The notes below the pieces were generated by a model, which saw nothing but the letters and a program-made list of their open reading frames with translations, searched no databases and had not been told where the DNA came from. The position numbers were made by a program, and so were the translations under genes. This document shows, in pieces, positions 1 to 7,612 of a DNA stretch of 64,000 nucleotides. The stretch comes from Microbaculum sp051390635. GTDB lineage: Bacteria; Pseudomonadota; Alphaproteobacteria; Rhizobiales; Tepidamorphaceae. The stretch spans positions 496,001 through 560,000 of the forward strand of contig NZ_JBPODT010000001.1 in NCBI RefSeq assembly GCF_051390635.1. Reading direction: 5' to 3'. Position 1 is the first letter of the stretch, and each line of letters starts with the position of its first letter.

Positions 1-233
1 TGGCTCACCTGCTGGCCGGGATCGAGATAGACCACCCGCGACTCCGGCGTCATCGTGGCCAGCATCATCAGCCGCCCGCCGATCACCAGGTAGATCGCGG
101 AGAACGCGACCATCGCCAGCATCAGGCGGTTGCGCATCTGCCTGTCGCCCGCCTGTCTGTCGCGCCCGGCGGGCTTCGCCGCCTCGAAGCGCTGCTCCGC
201 GGGTCTGGACCGGAAAAGACGCGGCATACGCAT
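1..233 (-). CDS. ftsI: Penicillin-binding protein FtsI, N-terminal part (cut by window edge)
   Basis: This is the first 77 codons of the septal peptidoglycan transpeptidase; the rest lies beyond the window. The visible part has a basic cytoplasmic tail (MRMPRLFRSRP...), one membrane anchor at about residues 38-60 (MLAMVAFSAIYLVIGGRLM) and the start of the periplasmic region. The catalytic domain is not visible, so identity rests on this architecture and on position after ftsL in the dcw order mraZ-rsmH-ftsL-ftsI. The ATG shares its A with the ftsL stop (TAATG), implying translational coupling. A second ATG two codons in is an alternative start. Confidence 0.85.
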   Translation of the reverse strand, partial: MRMPRLFRSRPAEQRFEAAKPAGRDRQAGDRQMRNRLMLAMVAFSAIYLVIGGRLMMLATMTPESRVVYLDPGQQVS

Positions 234-583
234 TACTGGACCGTCCTGTCGTCACCGCCGGCGAAACCGCCGATCGTGTTGTTGGCACCCGAGGGATCGA
301 TATCGAGCGGCCGCATCGGCAGGTGCTCGACAATGGAGATCTGCTCGACGTCGAGCCGGTTGAGGTCGAGATAGCGGTCCGACAGCTCCTGGATCCGGCT
401 CGGCTGGTCGAGATAGTTCCACTCCGCCCGCAGCACCGAGATCATCTCGCGCTCGTCGTCGATATCCGCGCGCAGCTCGGAAATCTGGCGGGCAAGCTGC
501 TGGGACTCGCCCTTGAAGCGATAGAGCCCGACGGCGGCGGCGACGATCAGCAGGACGGCCAACAGACTGACTAACCGGGTCAT
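233..583 (-). CDS. ftsL: Cell division protein FtsL
   Basis: Small bitopic divisome protein that joins FtsB and FtsQ and helps activate FtsWI at the septum. It has a very short cytoplasmic N-terminus, one membrane segment at about residues 5-21 (VSLLAVLLIVAAAVGLYRF), and then a long charged helix typical of the FtsL coiled coil (residues about 27-75). The protein is about 116 residues, normal for the alphaproteobacterial form. The ATG at 583 overlaps the rsmH stop (TGATG); a GTG one codon upstream at 586 is possible. The family is weakly conserved in sequence, so the call leans on topology and on position between rsmH and ftsI. Confidence 0.88.
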   Translation of the reverse strand: MTRLVSLLAVLLIVAAAVGLYRFKGESQQLARQISELRADIDDEREMISVLRAEWNYLDQPSRIQELSDRYLDLNRLDVEQISIVEHLPMRPLDIDPSGANNTIGGFAGGDDRTVQ

Positions 584-1632
584 CACGCCCTTCCTCCATG
601 TCCCTGGCCCCGGGACGGGTCCGCCAGGCGCGGCACGCCGAGGGCGGCGGGATCGATCGGCCGCGCCGGCGCGCCGGTACGTTCCGCCCCGCGCAACCGC
701 GCCGACCGCGCCCGCGGATTGGCGGCGATCTCCTCTTCCGACGCGCCCACCGGGTGGCGCGTGATCAGCTTGAACGTCGGCGCCTCGGCGCGGACCTCCG
801 GCATGTGCCGCGAGCCGCGCTGAACCTGGCTGCGCTCGGCCAGGAACCGCTTGACGATGCGGTCTTCCAGCGAATGGAAGCTGACCACCGCCAGGCGCCC
901 GCCCTCCTTCAGTATCCGCTCGGCGGCGGCAAGCCCTTCGGCCAGTTCCGAGAGTTCGCCGTTCACATGGATCCGCAGGGCCTGGAAGGTGCGCGTGGCC
1001 GGATGCTTGCCGTCGCGCAACGGTCCCACCGCGCGGGCGACGATCTCGGCCAGTTCGCCGGTCGTCGCGATCGGCGTGTCGGCCCGCGCCCGGCCGATGG
1101 CGCGCGCCACCGCCCGAGACTTGCGCTCCTCGCCGAGCGTGAAGATCAGCCGGGCGAGATCGCCCTCCGCCATCGTGTTGACGATATCCGCCGCGCTCGG
1201 GCCATCGCCGCCCATGCGCATGTCGAGCGGACCGTCCTGTATGAACGAGAAGCCGCGCTCGGGCGTGTCGATCTGCATCGAGGAGACGCCGACGTCGAGC
1301 GCGACGCCGTCCGCGGCCTCCACGCCCGCGCCCGCCGCGAGCCGGTCGAGCTCGGAGAACCGCCCCTCGACGAGGCCGAGCCGGCCGCGATAGTCCGCCA
1401 CCATCGCCTGCCCGGCCCGGATGGCGCTCGGATCGCGGTCGATGGCGATGACGCGGCAGTCGGCGGCGTCGAGAATGCCGCGCGTATAGCCGCCGGCGCC
1501 GAAGGTACCGTCGATATAGATGCCGCCCGGCTTCGGGGCGATCACATCGAGAACATCGGAAAGGAGAACCGGAATGTGGCGGGCCGGTCCGCCAGCGGTA
1601 TCCTCAGAAGGTCCACCGCGACCCGCCATCAT
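583..1632 (-). CDS. rsmH: 16S rRNA (cytosine(1402)-N(4))-methyltransferase RsmH
   Basis: SAM-dependent enzyme that methylates N4 of C1402 of 16S rRNA in the ribosomal P site; formerly MraW. About 349 residues. Visible family signatures are the N-terminal HIPVLLSDVLD, the SAM-binding stretch IDGTFGAGGYTRGIL (about residues 38-52), DRDPSA, the GVSSMQID / ERGFSF motif, and HPATRTFQALRIHVNGEL followed by VVSFHSLEDRIVK near the C-terminus. The start ATG overlaps the mraZ stop (ATGATGG context), and the stop overlaps ftsL. Open frame continues upstream of this ATG, but that part is the antisense-frame shadow of mraZ and its leader. Standard dcw cluster gene. Confidence 0.96.
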   Translation of the reverse strand: MMAGRGGPSEDTAGGPARHIPVLLSDVLDVIAPKPGGIYIDGTFGAGGYTRGILDAADCRVIAIDRDPSAIRAGQAMVADYRGRLGLVEGRFSELDRLAAGAGVEAADGVALDVGVSSMQIDTPERGFSFIQDGPLDMRMGGDGPSAADIVNTMAEGDLARLIFTLGEERKSRAVARAIGRARADTPIATTGELAEIVARAVGPLRDGKHPATRTFQALRIHVNGELSELAEGLAAAERILKEGGRLAVVSFHSLEDRIVKRFLAERSQVQRGSRHMPEVRAEAPTFKLITRHPVGASEEEIAANPRARSARLRGAERTGAPARPIDPAALGVPRLADPSRGQGHGGRA

Positions 1633-2123
1633 TCCGTCACTCCACTCGGGCCGCTCCCCGACATTGGGCCTCTCGGGGGCATGCCACTCAGCAATTGCTT
1701 CAACTCGCGCACTTTGGACCTGGCCTCTTCCTGGCGCGCGGCGAAGCGTTCCGGCTCCCAGAGCTGGAACTTGTGCCCGAGCCCCACGAACGCGACACGG
1801 TCTTCGATCTGTGCCCAGTCCTTGAGGCGTTCGGAGAGAACGATACGGCCTTCCGCGTCGAGCTTGAGGGTCTCGCTGTCGCCGTACAGAGACGTCGACA
1901 GGAGATCGTGCTCGTCGGAGTACCGGGGCATGCTGTCGAGCAGCCCGTTGATCTCCTCCACCAGCCGGCTCCCCCCGGCGTCGAGCGCCGACAATCCGAG
2001 AGCCGGATAGACATAGACACCGTCGAAACCGTCCCGCGCGAGTGTCGCCCGGAAGGTTGCCGGAACCGAGACGCGCCCCTTGGAGTCGATCCTGTTCGTG
2101 AAGGATGACACGAACCGGTCCAT
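1629..2123 (-). CDS. mraZ: Transcriptional regulator MraZ
   Basis: First gene of the dcw cluster, encoding a DNA-binding protein of the AbrB-like swapped-hairpin fold that represses its own operon in E. coli. Two MraZ repeats are visible: N-terminal FTNRIDSKGRVSVPATFR (residues about 7-24) and the second, LDAEGRIVLSERLKDWAQIEDRVAFVG (about 89-115). At 164 residues it is slightly longer than E. coli MraZ (about 150), the excess being a glycine/proline-rich C-terminal tail. The 3' end overlaps rsmH by 4 bp. The candidate operator and promoter lie about 210-250 bp upstream, so the transcript would have an unusually long leader. Confidence 0.95.
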   Translation of the reverse strand: MDRFVSSFTNRIDSKGRVSVPATFRATLARDGFDGVYVYPALGLSALDAGGSRLVEEINGLLDSMPRYSDEHDLLSTSLYGDSETLKLDAEGRIVLSERLKDWAQIEDRVAFVGLGHKFQLWEPERFAARQEEARSKVRELKQLLSGMPPRGPMSGSGPSGVTE

Positions 2124-2330
2124 GGAGCTTCCCGCCTCCCGGCTTTACGCAAAAAAGACCCGCCCGACATTGGGCACCGACCCGGGCCTGAAACCGCTGC
2201 TGGGGCTGACGCAGCCATTCCCGGAAAACCACCCCGCGGCGCCGCCACGCCACAAGTCGGACGGACTTGCTGGAGCTTGTTCCGTGAGCCGTGCCGCGCC
2301 CCTGCGGCCTGGGTATCCCGAACCACTGGC

Positions 2331-2371
2331 TTGGGATGATTTGGGATACCATGGGCAGACATGGGGGTCAA
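2331..2371 (-). promoter_or_regulatory. MraZ-type operator: four TGGG boxes at 10-bp spacing over the dcw promoter
   Basis: Four consecutive 10-mers start at 2331, 2341, 2351 and 2361 and read TTGGGATGAT, TTGGGATACC, ATGGGCAGAC and ATGGGGGTCA on the plus strand. E. coli MraZ is known to bind TGGGN repeats separated by 5 nt, which is this spacing. On the mraZ strand a -35-like TTGACC (2371-2366) and a weak -10-like TATCCC (2348-2343), 17 bp apart, are embedded in the boxes, which fits autorepression. The boxes read TGGG on the strand opposite to mraZ; I am not certain how that compares with characterised operators. Confidence 0.72.
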
Positions 2372-2502
2372 TTCACAAACCCGGTTCTAGGGCGATCGAA
2401 TCGTTAACCTTGCCGGAGTGTTACCGACACGCATTAAGAACCGGTTGATTCAGCCGGATAATTTATTAATCGATTGAATATGAAGGGAATTCTTGGCTAA
2501 CA

Positions 2503-2565
2503 GGAACCGGGGAACGACGCGGAAACCGCGCCTCTCACTCCGGCTGTCGTTGTCGGCCCCGTTCC
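2503..2565. other. Strongly foldable 63-nt segment of unknown function
   Basis: An imperfect long inverted repeat: GGAACCGGGG (2503-2512) pairs with CCCCGTTCC (2557-2565) with one bulged base, AACGAC (2513-2518) pairs with GTCGTT (2546-2551), and an inner hairpin GCGG-AAA-CCGC sits at 2519-2529. There is no T-run on either side, so it is not a standard intrinsic terminator. It could be a leader or small RNA structure for the gene at 2744, or a stand-alone palindromic repeat. Confidence 0.35.
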
Positions 2566-2743
2566 GGCGATCCATGGCCACCGCCCGTGCGACGCGAGCG
2601 GCGGCTGGGGATATGGGTGCCCGGAACACGTCCGGGCATTAAAGACGAGCATGTCGCCCGCCCCATACCACTTAAAAAGTGTGCGATGCGGCCAAACGCA
2701 ATCTATAAGAGAGCGACGTAACCTCTACACATTGGGGACCGCC

Positions 2744-3337
2744 ATGACACTCCGCGAATTTGCACGCTCGATGCGGGAGACAATTCAACAAATCAAGGAC
2801 CGCGGCCACCCTACCATCGAGGTCGATCATTTGATCGACTATCTGAACAAGATCGAGCGGTCAGACGATGCAGAACCAAGCGCAACCGAATTGAAACGTT
2901 ATGACGCTGTCCTCCAGCAGCATGTCGAAGACCAGAAGCATGCGAATGCTCAATCTCTGGAGATGTTCAGGTCAGTGATTGTAGCCGGCCAGAACGCGAA
3001 CCGGAGCATGGTTCTCATCAACGGCGGCGCCTCTGTCGCAATACTTGCCTTCTTAGGTCACCTTGCCCAAATCGGATCCACCGACATACCGAAATTCGCC
3101 AACGGTCTAGCATTTTTTGTCGGCGGCACCTTGCTCGCCGGTCTGGTATCCGGCGGCACGTATCTTTCGCAATGGCTCTTCGGACACAATAAGATCCGTA
3201 CCGGAAATTTGATCAATTGGATCGTTATCATAATGGGTATCGGTGCGTACGTTACCTTCGCGGGCGGAGCCTGGATTACGTACGACGGTTTTATTGTGAA
3301 CCCGCCTAGCGCAGGCCCGGCCCGATTGAACGATTAG
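2744..3337 (+). CDS. Membrane protein of unknown function
   Basis: I do not recognise a family. The 197-residue product has a charged cytoplasmic-looking N-terminal half (about residues 1-100) predicted to be mostly helical (SMRETIQQIKDRGH..., LQQHVEDQKHANAQSLEMF), followed by three hydrophobic segments at about 107-130 (MVLINGGASVAILAFLGHLAQIG), 138-162 (GLAFFVGGTLLAGLVSGGTYL) and 168-192 (LINWIVIIMGIGAYVTFAGGAWI). The start at MTLREF was chosen because the protein-like sequence begins there; an upstream in-frame ATG at 2651 gives an unlikely extension. Base composition and codon use are visibly less GC-rich than in neighbouring genes, which suggests recent acquisition. It stands alone between the dcw promoter region and rnpB. 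Confidence 0.75.
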   Translation: MTLREFARSMRETIQQIKDRGHPTIEVDHLIDYLNKIERSDDAEPSATELKRYDAVLQQHVEDQKHANAQSLEMFRSVIVAGQNANRSMVLINGGASVAILAFLGHLAQIGSTDIPKFANGLAFFVGGTLLAGLVSGGTYLSQWLFGHNKIRTGNLINWIVIIMGIGAYVTFAGGAWITYDGFIVNPPSAGPARLND

Positions 3338-3374
3338 GGTCTGCCCGAAAACGCACCGTCTCCGGAGAAGGGAA

Positions 3375-3778
<404 letters not shown>

Positions 3779-3885
3779 CAAGATAAGGGGGTTGCGAGGC
3801 AAAAGGTCAAGGGCGCGATGACGACAACCGCCGGCCCCCGGCCATAGGCCGTCGGCCATGCGGGCGGGGCGAAACGAATGCCGCC

Positions 3886-4392
3886 CTAGTCCAGCACCAC
3901 GCCGCGGCTGGTGAAGGCGAAGGCCTGCGTCCCGCGCGCGCCCACCATGACGGCCTCGAACAGCGGCGGCGTCACCGCCGTCTCGGACGACCACTCGACG
4001 ACGACGTTGGCGCCGACGTCGCCGCTGAAATCCTGCTGCCGGATCAGGATCTGCGCCGAGCCGAACGGCCCCAGCGTCGTCGGGCCGTCGAGCAGGTCCC
4101 GGATCTGCTTGCCGTCGCTGTCGTAGTAGACGGACGACCTGATCGTGATCGGCGCCGCCTGATCGAGATTGCGGAAGCTCAGTGTCACCGCGACGTCGAA
4201 CCGCTCGGTCGAGACGAAGCCGATCGCCGAATAGACCGGCACGTAGACGGTCTGCCCGGTCGACGTCGCCTCCTGCGCGCTCGCCGTGCCCCCTGTCAGG
4301 ACTGCGGCGGCGAATGCCGCCAGGAGCAATGACGACACCAGGGACGACACCACGGACGACAGGCGAACAAAAGATCGATTGAACCAGGACAT
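3886..4392 (-). CDS. DUF3124 domain secreted protein
   Basis: A 168-residue protein with a signal peptide at about residues 1-38 (hydrophobic run VSSLLLAAFAAAVLTGG ending at SAQEA). The mature part (TVYVPVYSAIGF ... VAVTLSFRNLDQAAPITIRSSVYYDSDGKQIRDLL ... GPFGSAQILIRQQDFSGDVGANVVVEWSS ... PLFEAVMVGARGTQAFAFTSRG) matches my memory of the DUF3124 family, whose function is unknown. It looks like a compact periplasmic beta-rich domain. The ATG at 4392 was preferred over an upstream one because it places the signal peptide near the N-terminus. It may be co-transcribed with the cyclic-nucleotide-domain gene upstream (gap about 150 bp). Confidence 0.8.
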   Translation of the reverse strand: MSWFNRSFVRLSSVVSSLVSSLLLAAFAAAVLTGGTASAQEATSTGQTVYVPVYSAIGFVSTERFDVAVTLSFRNLDQAAPITIRSSVYYDSDGKQIRDLLDGPTTLGPFGSAQILIRQQDFSGDVGANVVVEWSSETAVTPPLFEAVMVGARGTQAFAFTSRGVVLD

Positions 4393-4543
4393 TTCGCCGT
4401 TTCTCCGTCGCGCTTCACGCTCGGGCGCACTTTCACCGGAGTCGCCCGCCAGGCGCAAACGATTTGAGGCGGCGCAAACGGTTTGCGGCACCGGGCGGCG
4501 CCCCCTATCCGGGTCGCGGCGGGCCTTCCGCCGCCCCTCGCGT

Positions 4544-5056
4544 TCACAACGTCCGCAAGACGGCGTTGCGATAGGCCTCGTCGATCCGTTTGCGGGCGAG
4601 CCGCAGGCAAACCATGTCCTCGTCGAGGGATTTGAGGCGCGACTCCGCCCGGCGCAGGAGCCTGATCGACAGCATCGGAAATTCGTTGAGCAAGGCGACG
4701 AACGTCGCCCGATCGATCTCCGCGATCACGCAGGGCGTTAGCGTGCGCACGCTCGCCGTCCCCGGCACGCCGTGAAGCGCCGCGAATTCGCCGAAGCAGG
4801 AGACCGCTTCGAGGCGCCGCAGAGAGATGATCTCGCCCGAGCCGTCGCGCCGATGCACGTCGACCTCGCCTTCCGCCAGCACAAACACCCCGTGCAATGC
4901 CCCGCACTCCGCGTCGATCACCAACGTGTCGGCCTCGACGCGGTCCCAGCGGCACACGGCATCAAGACGCGCAGCCACGTCGCGCGGAAAGTCGTGAAAA
5001 GGATCGATCATCTCAAAGGTCCGGGTTATCAGGTCACCGCCGCGGATGGCTGTCAC
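4544..5056 (-). CDS. Cyclic nucleotide-binding (Crp/Fnr-like) domain protein
   Basis: About 170 residues made almost entirely of one cNMP-binding beta-barrel: GVFVLAEGEVDVHRRDGSGEIISLRRLEAVSCFGEFAALHGVPGTASVRTLTPCVIAEIDRATFVALLNEFP. The FGEFAALHGVPGTASVRT stretch occupies the phosphate-binding cassette position, but the usual R-S/T-A-x-V order is altered, so ligand binding is uncertain. After the barrel there is only a short helical tail (RAESRLKSLDEDMVCLRLARKRIDEAY) and no helix-turn-helix, so it is unlikely to be a classical Crp-type DNA-binding activator. The start is ambiguous: GTG at 5056 is used here, and an ATG at 5011 (MIDPFHDFP) is equally reasonable. Confidence 0.82.
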   Translation of the reverse strand: MTAIRGGDLITRTFEMIDPFHDFPRDVAARLDAVCRWDRVEADTLVIDAECGALHGVFVLAEGEVDVHRRDGSGEIISLRRLEAVSCFGEFAALHGVPGTASVRTLTPCVIAEIDRATFVALLNEFPMLSIRLLRRAESRLKSLDEDMVCLRLARKRIDEAYRNAVLRTL

Positions 5057-5158
5057 CAGCGGGTCGGTTCAAGGGGCCACGCTCCGGAGTCCTCGCCGAA
5101 GCCGATGACAGTTTTATGACCTTTATGACGCGAAACCGTGGCGAACGTCGCTACGGAG

Positions 5159-5755
5159 TCAGGTCGCCCAGCCGTCGCGCGGCCGCCGGTGCGTGGCCGC
5201 GACGCGCGAGACCTCCTCGTAGATGCCGGTGAGCAGGTTCAGGGTCCGCGTCGCATCCGCCAGCCGATCCGCGAAACCGGGCACGCTCTCGATCGCGGCG
5301 ATCAGCAGCGCCCGGCGGATCTCGGCGAACGTCTCGGTCACCTCGTGGCCGAGCGGCGTCACCGAATAGCTGACCCCGGTGCGCGCCGTGCCGGATCGCT
5401 CGACGAGGCCGGCGGCGATCAGCTTGCGCAGGCTGTACTGGATATTGGGGATGTCGTCGCGGTTCATCAGCCGCGCCAGCTCCTTCACGCTCTTCGGCCG
5501 GTCGTTCATGCGGATGACATGCAGAAGCGCGTTTTCTGGGCCGCTCGCGGCGAAATCGATGCAGCCGGCCAGGCACTCCGACTGCCAGCGCCCGAAGGAC
5601 TCGAAGGTCCGCATCACCGCGAACTCGAGCTCGGTCATATCCACCTCGGCCGGCGTCTCGGCGAGATGCCAGCGCCGGTCGAAGCCCGCCTGCTCGGCCG
5701 CGGCCTGCTTGCCCGTCATCTCGCGTTTGCCTGAGGTCTCGCGCTTGCGCGCCAT
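5159..5755 (-). CDS. Winged-helix (MarR-like) transcriptional regulator
   Basis: A 198-residue regulator with a basic, alanine-rich N-terminal tail of about 25 residues and a central winged helix: FAVMRTFESFGRWQSECLAG, a recognition region around MNDRPKSVKELARLMNRDDIPNIQYSLRKLIAAGLVERSGTARTGVSYSVTPLGHEV, then a helical dimerisation tail. It belongs to the MarR-like winged-helix family often found beside aromatic or heterocycle catabolic genes. It is divergent from the flavin monooxygenase operon at 5874 and very probably controls it through the A+T-rich inverted repeat at 5821-5847. A clear paralogue with the same layout is encoded at 15618-16259. Confidence 0.88.
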   Translation of the reverse strand: MARKRETSGKREMTGKQAAAEQAGFDRRWHLAETPAEVDMTELEFAVMRTFESFGRWQSECLAGCIDFAASGPENALLHVIRMNDRPKSVKELARLMNRDDIPNIQYSLRKLIAAGLVERSGTARTGVSYSVTPLGHEVTETFAEIRRALLIAAIESVPGFADRLADATRTLNLLTGIYEEVSRVAATHRRPRDGWAT

Positions 5756-5805
5756 GGTCTGCCGCCTCCCCTGATCGTGTCGCAAGACGATAGCGATCGG
5801 GACGC

Positions 5806-5847
5806 TTGTCACCAAATCGATTTTTAAATAGACTTTTTATTTGAAAA
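5806..5847 (+). promoter_or_regulatory. Promoter and candidate operator of the flavin monooxygenase operon
   Basis: TTGTCA (5806-5811) and TAGACT (5829-5834) are 17 bp apart and form a plausible sigma-70 promoter for the gene at 5874. Overlapping the -10 is an inverted repeat TTTTTAAATA (5821-5830) / TATTTGAAAA (5838-5847) with one mismatch and a 7-bp spacer, a size typical of MarR-family operators. A ribosome binding site, GAGGAAA, follows at about 5864-5870. Confidence 0.55.
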
Positions 5848-5873
5848 TTAAACTGAATAAATCGAGGAAACCC

Positions 5874-6971
5874 ATGTCGACCAGAACCAATCCGATGTTC
5901 GCCGAGAAACGCTTCAAGCTCGGCACCTTTTCCTCCAACTGCTCGAGCGGCATGAGCGTCACCAAGGTGCCGGAGCGCTGGGACAATTCTTTCGACAACA
6001 ACATCAAGCTCGCCAAGCTGCTCGACGACGCCGGCATCGACTTCATGCTGCCGATCGCCCGCTGGATCGGCTATGGCGGCGAGACCGATTTCCACGGCAG
6101 CGTGCTCGAGACCATGACCTGGGCCGCCGGCCTGCTCGCCAAGACCGAGAACATCGCCGTCTTCGCCACCATCCACACCGCCGCCAACAATCCCGTCGTC
6201 GTCGCCAAGCAGATCGCCACCATCGACCAGCTCAGCCACGGCCGCGCCGGCCTGAACATCGTCGCCGGCTGGAACAAGCCGGAATACGACGCCCTCGGCC
6301 TCACCCTGCCCGACGACCACGAGACCCGTTACGGCTATGCCCAGGAATGGTTCGACATCGTCCAGAAGCTGTGGACCTCGACCGAGCGCTTCGACTGGAA
6401 CGGCGACTACTTCAAGCTCAAGGGCGTCAAGGGCGATCCCCGCCCGGTCGACGGCCGCCCGCCGATCATCAACGCCGCCGGCTCGCCGCAGGGCCGCGAC
6501 TTCGCCACCGAGAACGCCAACTTCCTGTTCACGCCGGCGATCGATCTCGACCGCTCGAAGGAGGAGATCGGCGAACTCAAGACCCAGGCGGACGCAAAAG
6601 GGCGCGAGGTCGACGTGCTGACCTTCTCGCACGTCGTCTGCCGCCCGACCGAGGAAGAAGCGAAGACCTACGCCGAATACTTCGCCCGCGAGAACGCCGA
6701 CTGGGATGCCGTCGACAACCTGGTGAACCTCCAGTTCGCCCACGCCCACTCCTTCCCGCACGATCTGCTGGCGCTGATCCGCGACCGCATGGCGATGGGC
6801 CACGGCGGCTTCCCGCTGATCGGCACGCCGGAGCAGGTCGCCAACGGCATCCTGCAGCTCGTCGACGCGGGCTTCGGCGGCACCACCCTGTCCTTCGTCG
6901 ACTATGTCGAGGAGTTCCCCTACTTCCGCGACACGGTCCTGCCGATCCTGAAGGAAAAGGGCATCCGCTGA
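5874..6971 (+). CDS. LLM-class flavin-dependent monooxygenase (RutA/SfnG-like)
   Basis: A 365-residue luciferase-like TIM barrel that uses reduced FMN supplied by a partner reductase. Typical segments are FKLGTFSSNCSSGMSVTKVPERWD at the N-terminus, WIGYGGETDFHGSVLETMTWAAGLLAKTENIAVFATIHTA, the conserved SHGRAGLNIVAGWNKPEYDALG (about residues 120-143), and PPIINAAGSPQGRDFA. The pattern resembles pyrimidine monooxygenase RutA and dimethylsulfone monooxygenase SfnG, but no rut or sfn partners are nearby, so the substrate is unknown. The ATG at 5874 is preceded by GAGGAAA. It is followed by a flavin reductase and an Old Yellow Enzyme in the same direction. Confidence 0.9.
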   Translation: MSTRTNPMFAEKRFKLGTFSSNCSSGMSVTKVPERWDNSFDNNIKLAKLLDDAGIDFMLPIARWIGYGGETDFHGSVLETMTWAAGLLAKTENIAVFATIHTAANNPVVVAKQIATIDQLSHGRAGLNIVAGWNKPEYDALGLTLPDDHETRYGYAQEWFDIVQKLWTSTERFDWNGDYFKLKGVKGDPRPVDGRPPIINAAGSPQGRDFATENANFLFTPAIDLDRSKEEIGELKTQADAKGREVDVLTFSHVVCRPTEEEAKTYAEYFARENADWDAVDNLVNLQFAHAHSFPHDLLALIRDRMAMGHGGFPLIGTPEQVANGILQLVDAGFGGTTLSFVDYVEEFPYFRDTVLPILKEKGIR

Positions 6972-7021
6972 CGCCCGCGAACCGGGGCGGCCGGATATCC
7001 CGCCGCCCCGCCCGTTCCAAG

Positions 7022-7057
7022 ACGCCAGCCTGTTCTGAAACGCCAGCCTGTTCCGAA
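7022..7057 (+). repeat. Two tandem 18-bp units between monooxygenase and reductase genes
   Basis: ACGCCAGCCTGTTCTGAA at 7022-7039 is followed at once by ACGCCAGCCTGTTCCGAA at 7040-7057, differing at one base. They lie in the 101-bp gap just before the reductase ribosome binding site (GGAGGTG, about 7063). Confidence 0.7.
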
Positions 7058-7072
7058 ACGACGGAGGTGCCC

Positions 7073-7612
7073 ATGCATGCCGTCCTGCCCCGCGCGGCGG
7101 ATCTGTCCGATCCGCTCGCCGAGGATTTCCGCCTTGCCATGCGCCGGCTCGCCGGCCATGTCGCGATCGTCGCGGCCGGCGCCGGCGACACGCTCACCGG
7201 CATGACGGTGACCTCGGTCGCCTCGCTGTCGGTCACGCCGCCGGCCGTCACCGTCTCGGTCGCCAAGACCGCCTCGCTGCACGCTCTGCTTGGCGAGGGC
7301 AGCCATTTCGGCGTCAGCGGCCTGACACACAGCCATCGCGACCTTGCCGACCGCTTCGCCGGACGGCACGGGCTGAGCGGGCCCCAGCGCTTCGCCGCCG
7401 GCAACTGGCGCGGTCTCGACGGGGGCGCGCCGACGCTGGCCGACGCGGCCTTCGCGCTACGATGCACCATCGAACGGATCGTCGACTGGCACACCCATTC
7501 GATCGTCGTCGGCCGGGTCGACGGCGTTGCCGTGGGCCCCGGCGACGGGGCCGACTGCGGCGGGCTCGTCTACCGCAATGGCAGCTACGCCGTGACCGAT
7601 ATCCTCGCATGA
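7073..7612 (+). CDS. Flavin reductase family protein
   Basis: A 179-residue member of the flavin reductase (split-barrel FMN-binding) family: FRLAMRRLAGHVAIVAAGAGDTLTGMTVTSVASLSVTPPAVTVSVAKTASLHALL is the standard N-terminal half, followed by FGVSGLTHSHRDLADRFAGRHGL and a C-terminal VVGRVDGVAVG...GLVYRNGSYAVTD. Such enzymes reduce FMN with NAD(P)H for a separate oxygenase. The gene directly upstream is an LLM-class oxygenase, so together they probably form a two-component monooxygenase. Its stop overlaps the next start (ATGA), so the last two genes are coupled. GGAGGTG lies 4 bp before the ATG. Confidence 0.92.
   Translation: MHAVLPRAADLSDPLAEDFRLAMRRLAGHVAIVAAGAGDTLTGMTVTSVASLSVTPPAVTVSVAKTASLHALLGEGSHFGVSGLTHSHRDLADRFAGRHGLSGPQRFAAGNWRGLDGGAPTLADAAFALRCTIERIVDWHTHSIVVGRVDGVAVGPGDGADCGGLVYRNGSYAVTDILA

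Larger units (their letters stand above)
2124..2743. other. 620-bp intergenic region between mraZ and a divergent membrane-protein gene
   Basis: No convincing gene is seen. It contains the mraZ leader, the phased TGGG boxes and promoter candidate (2331-2371), an A+T-rich stretch around 2400-2490 that could hold further promoters, and a strongly foldable segment (2503-2565). The last 100 bp before 2744 should carry the promoter of the membrane-protein gene. Confidence 0.6.

Noticed and set aside
598..2010. A 470-codon open frame antisense to rsmH and mraZ
   Set aside because: Covers two certain genes on the other strand and reads as low-complexity arginine-rich sequence.
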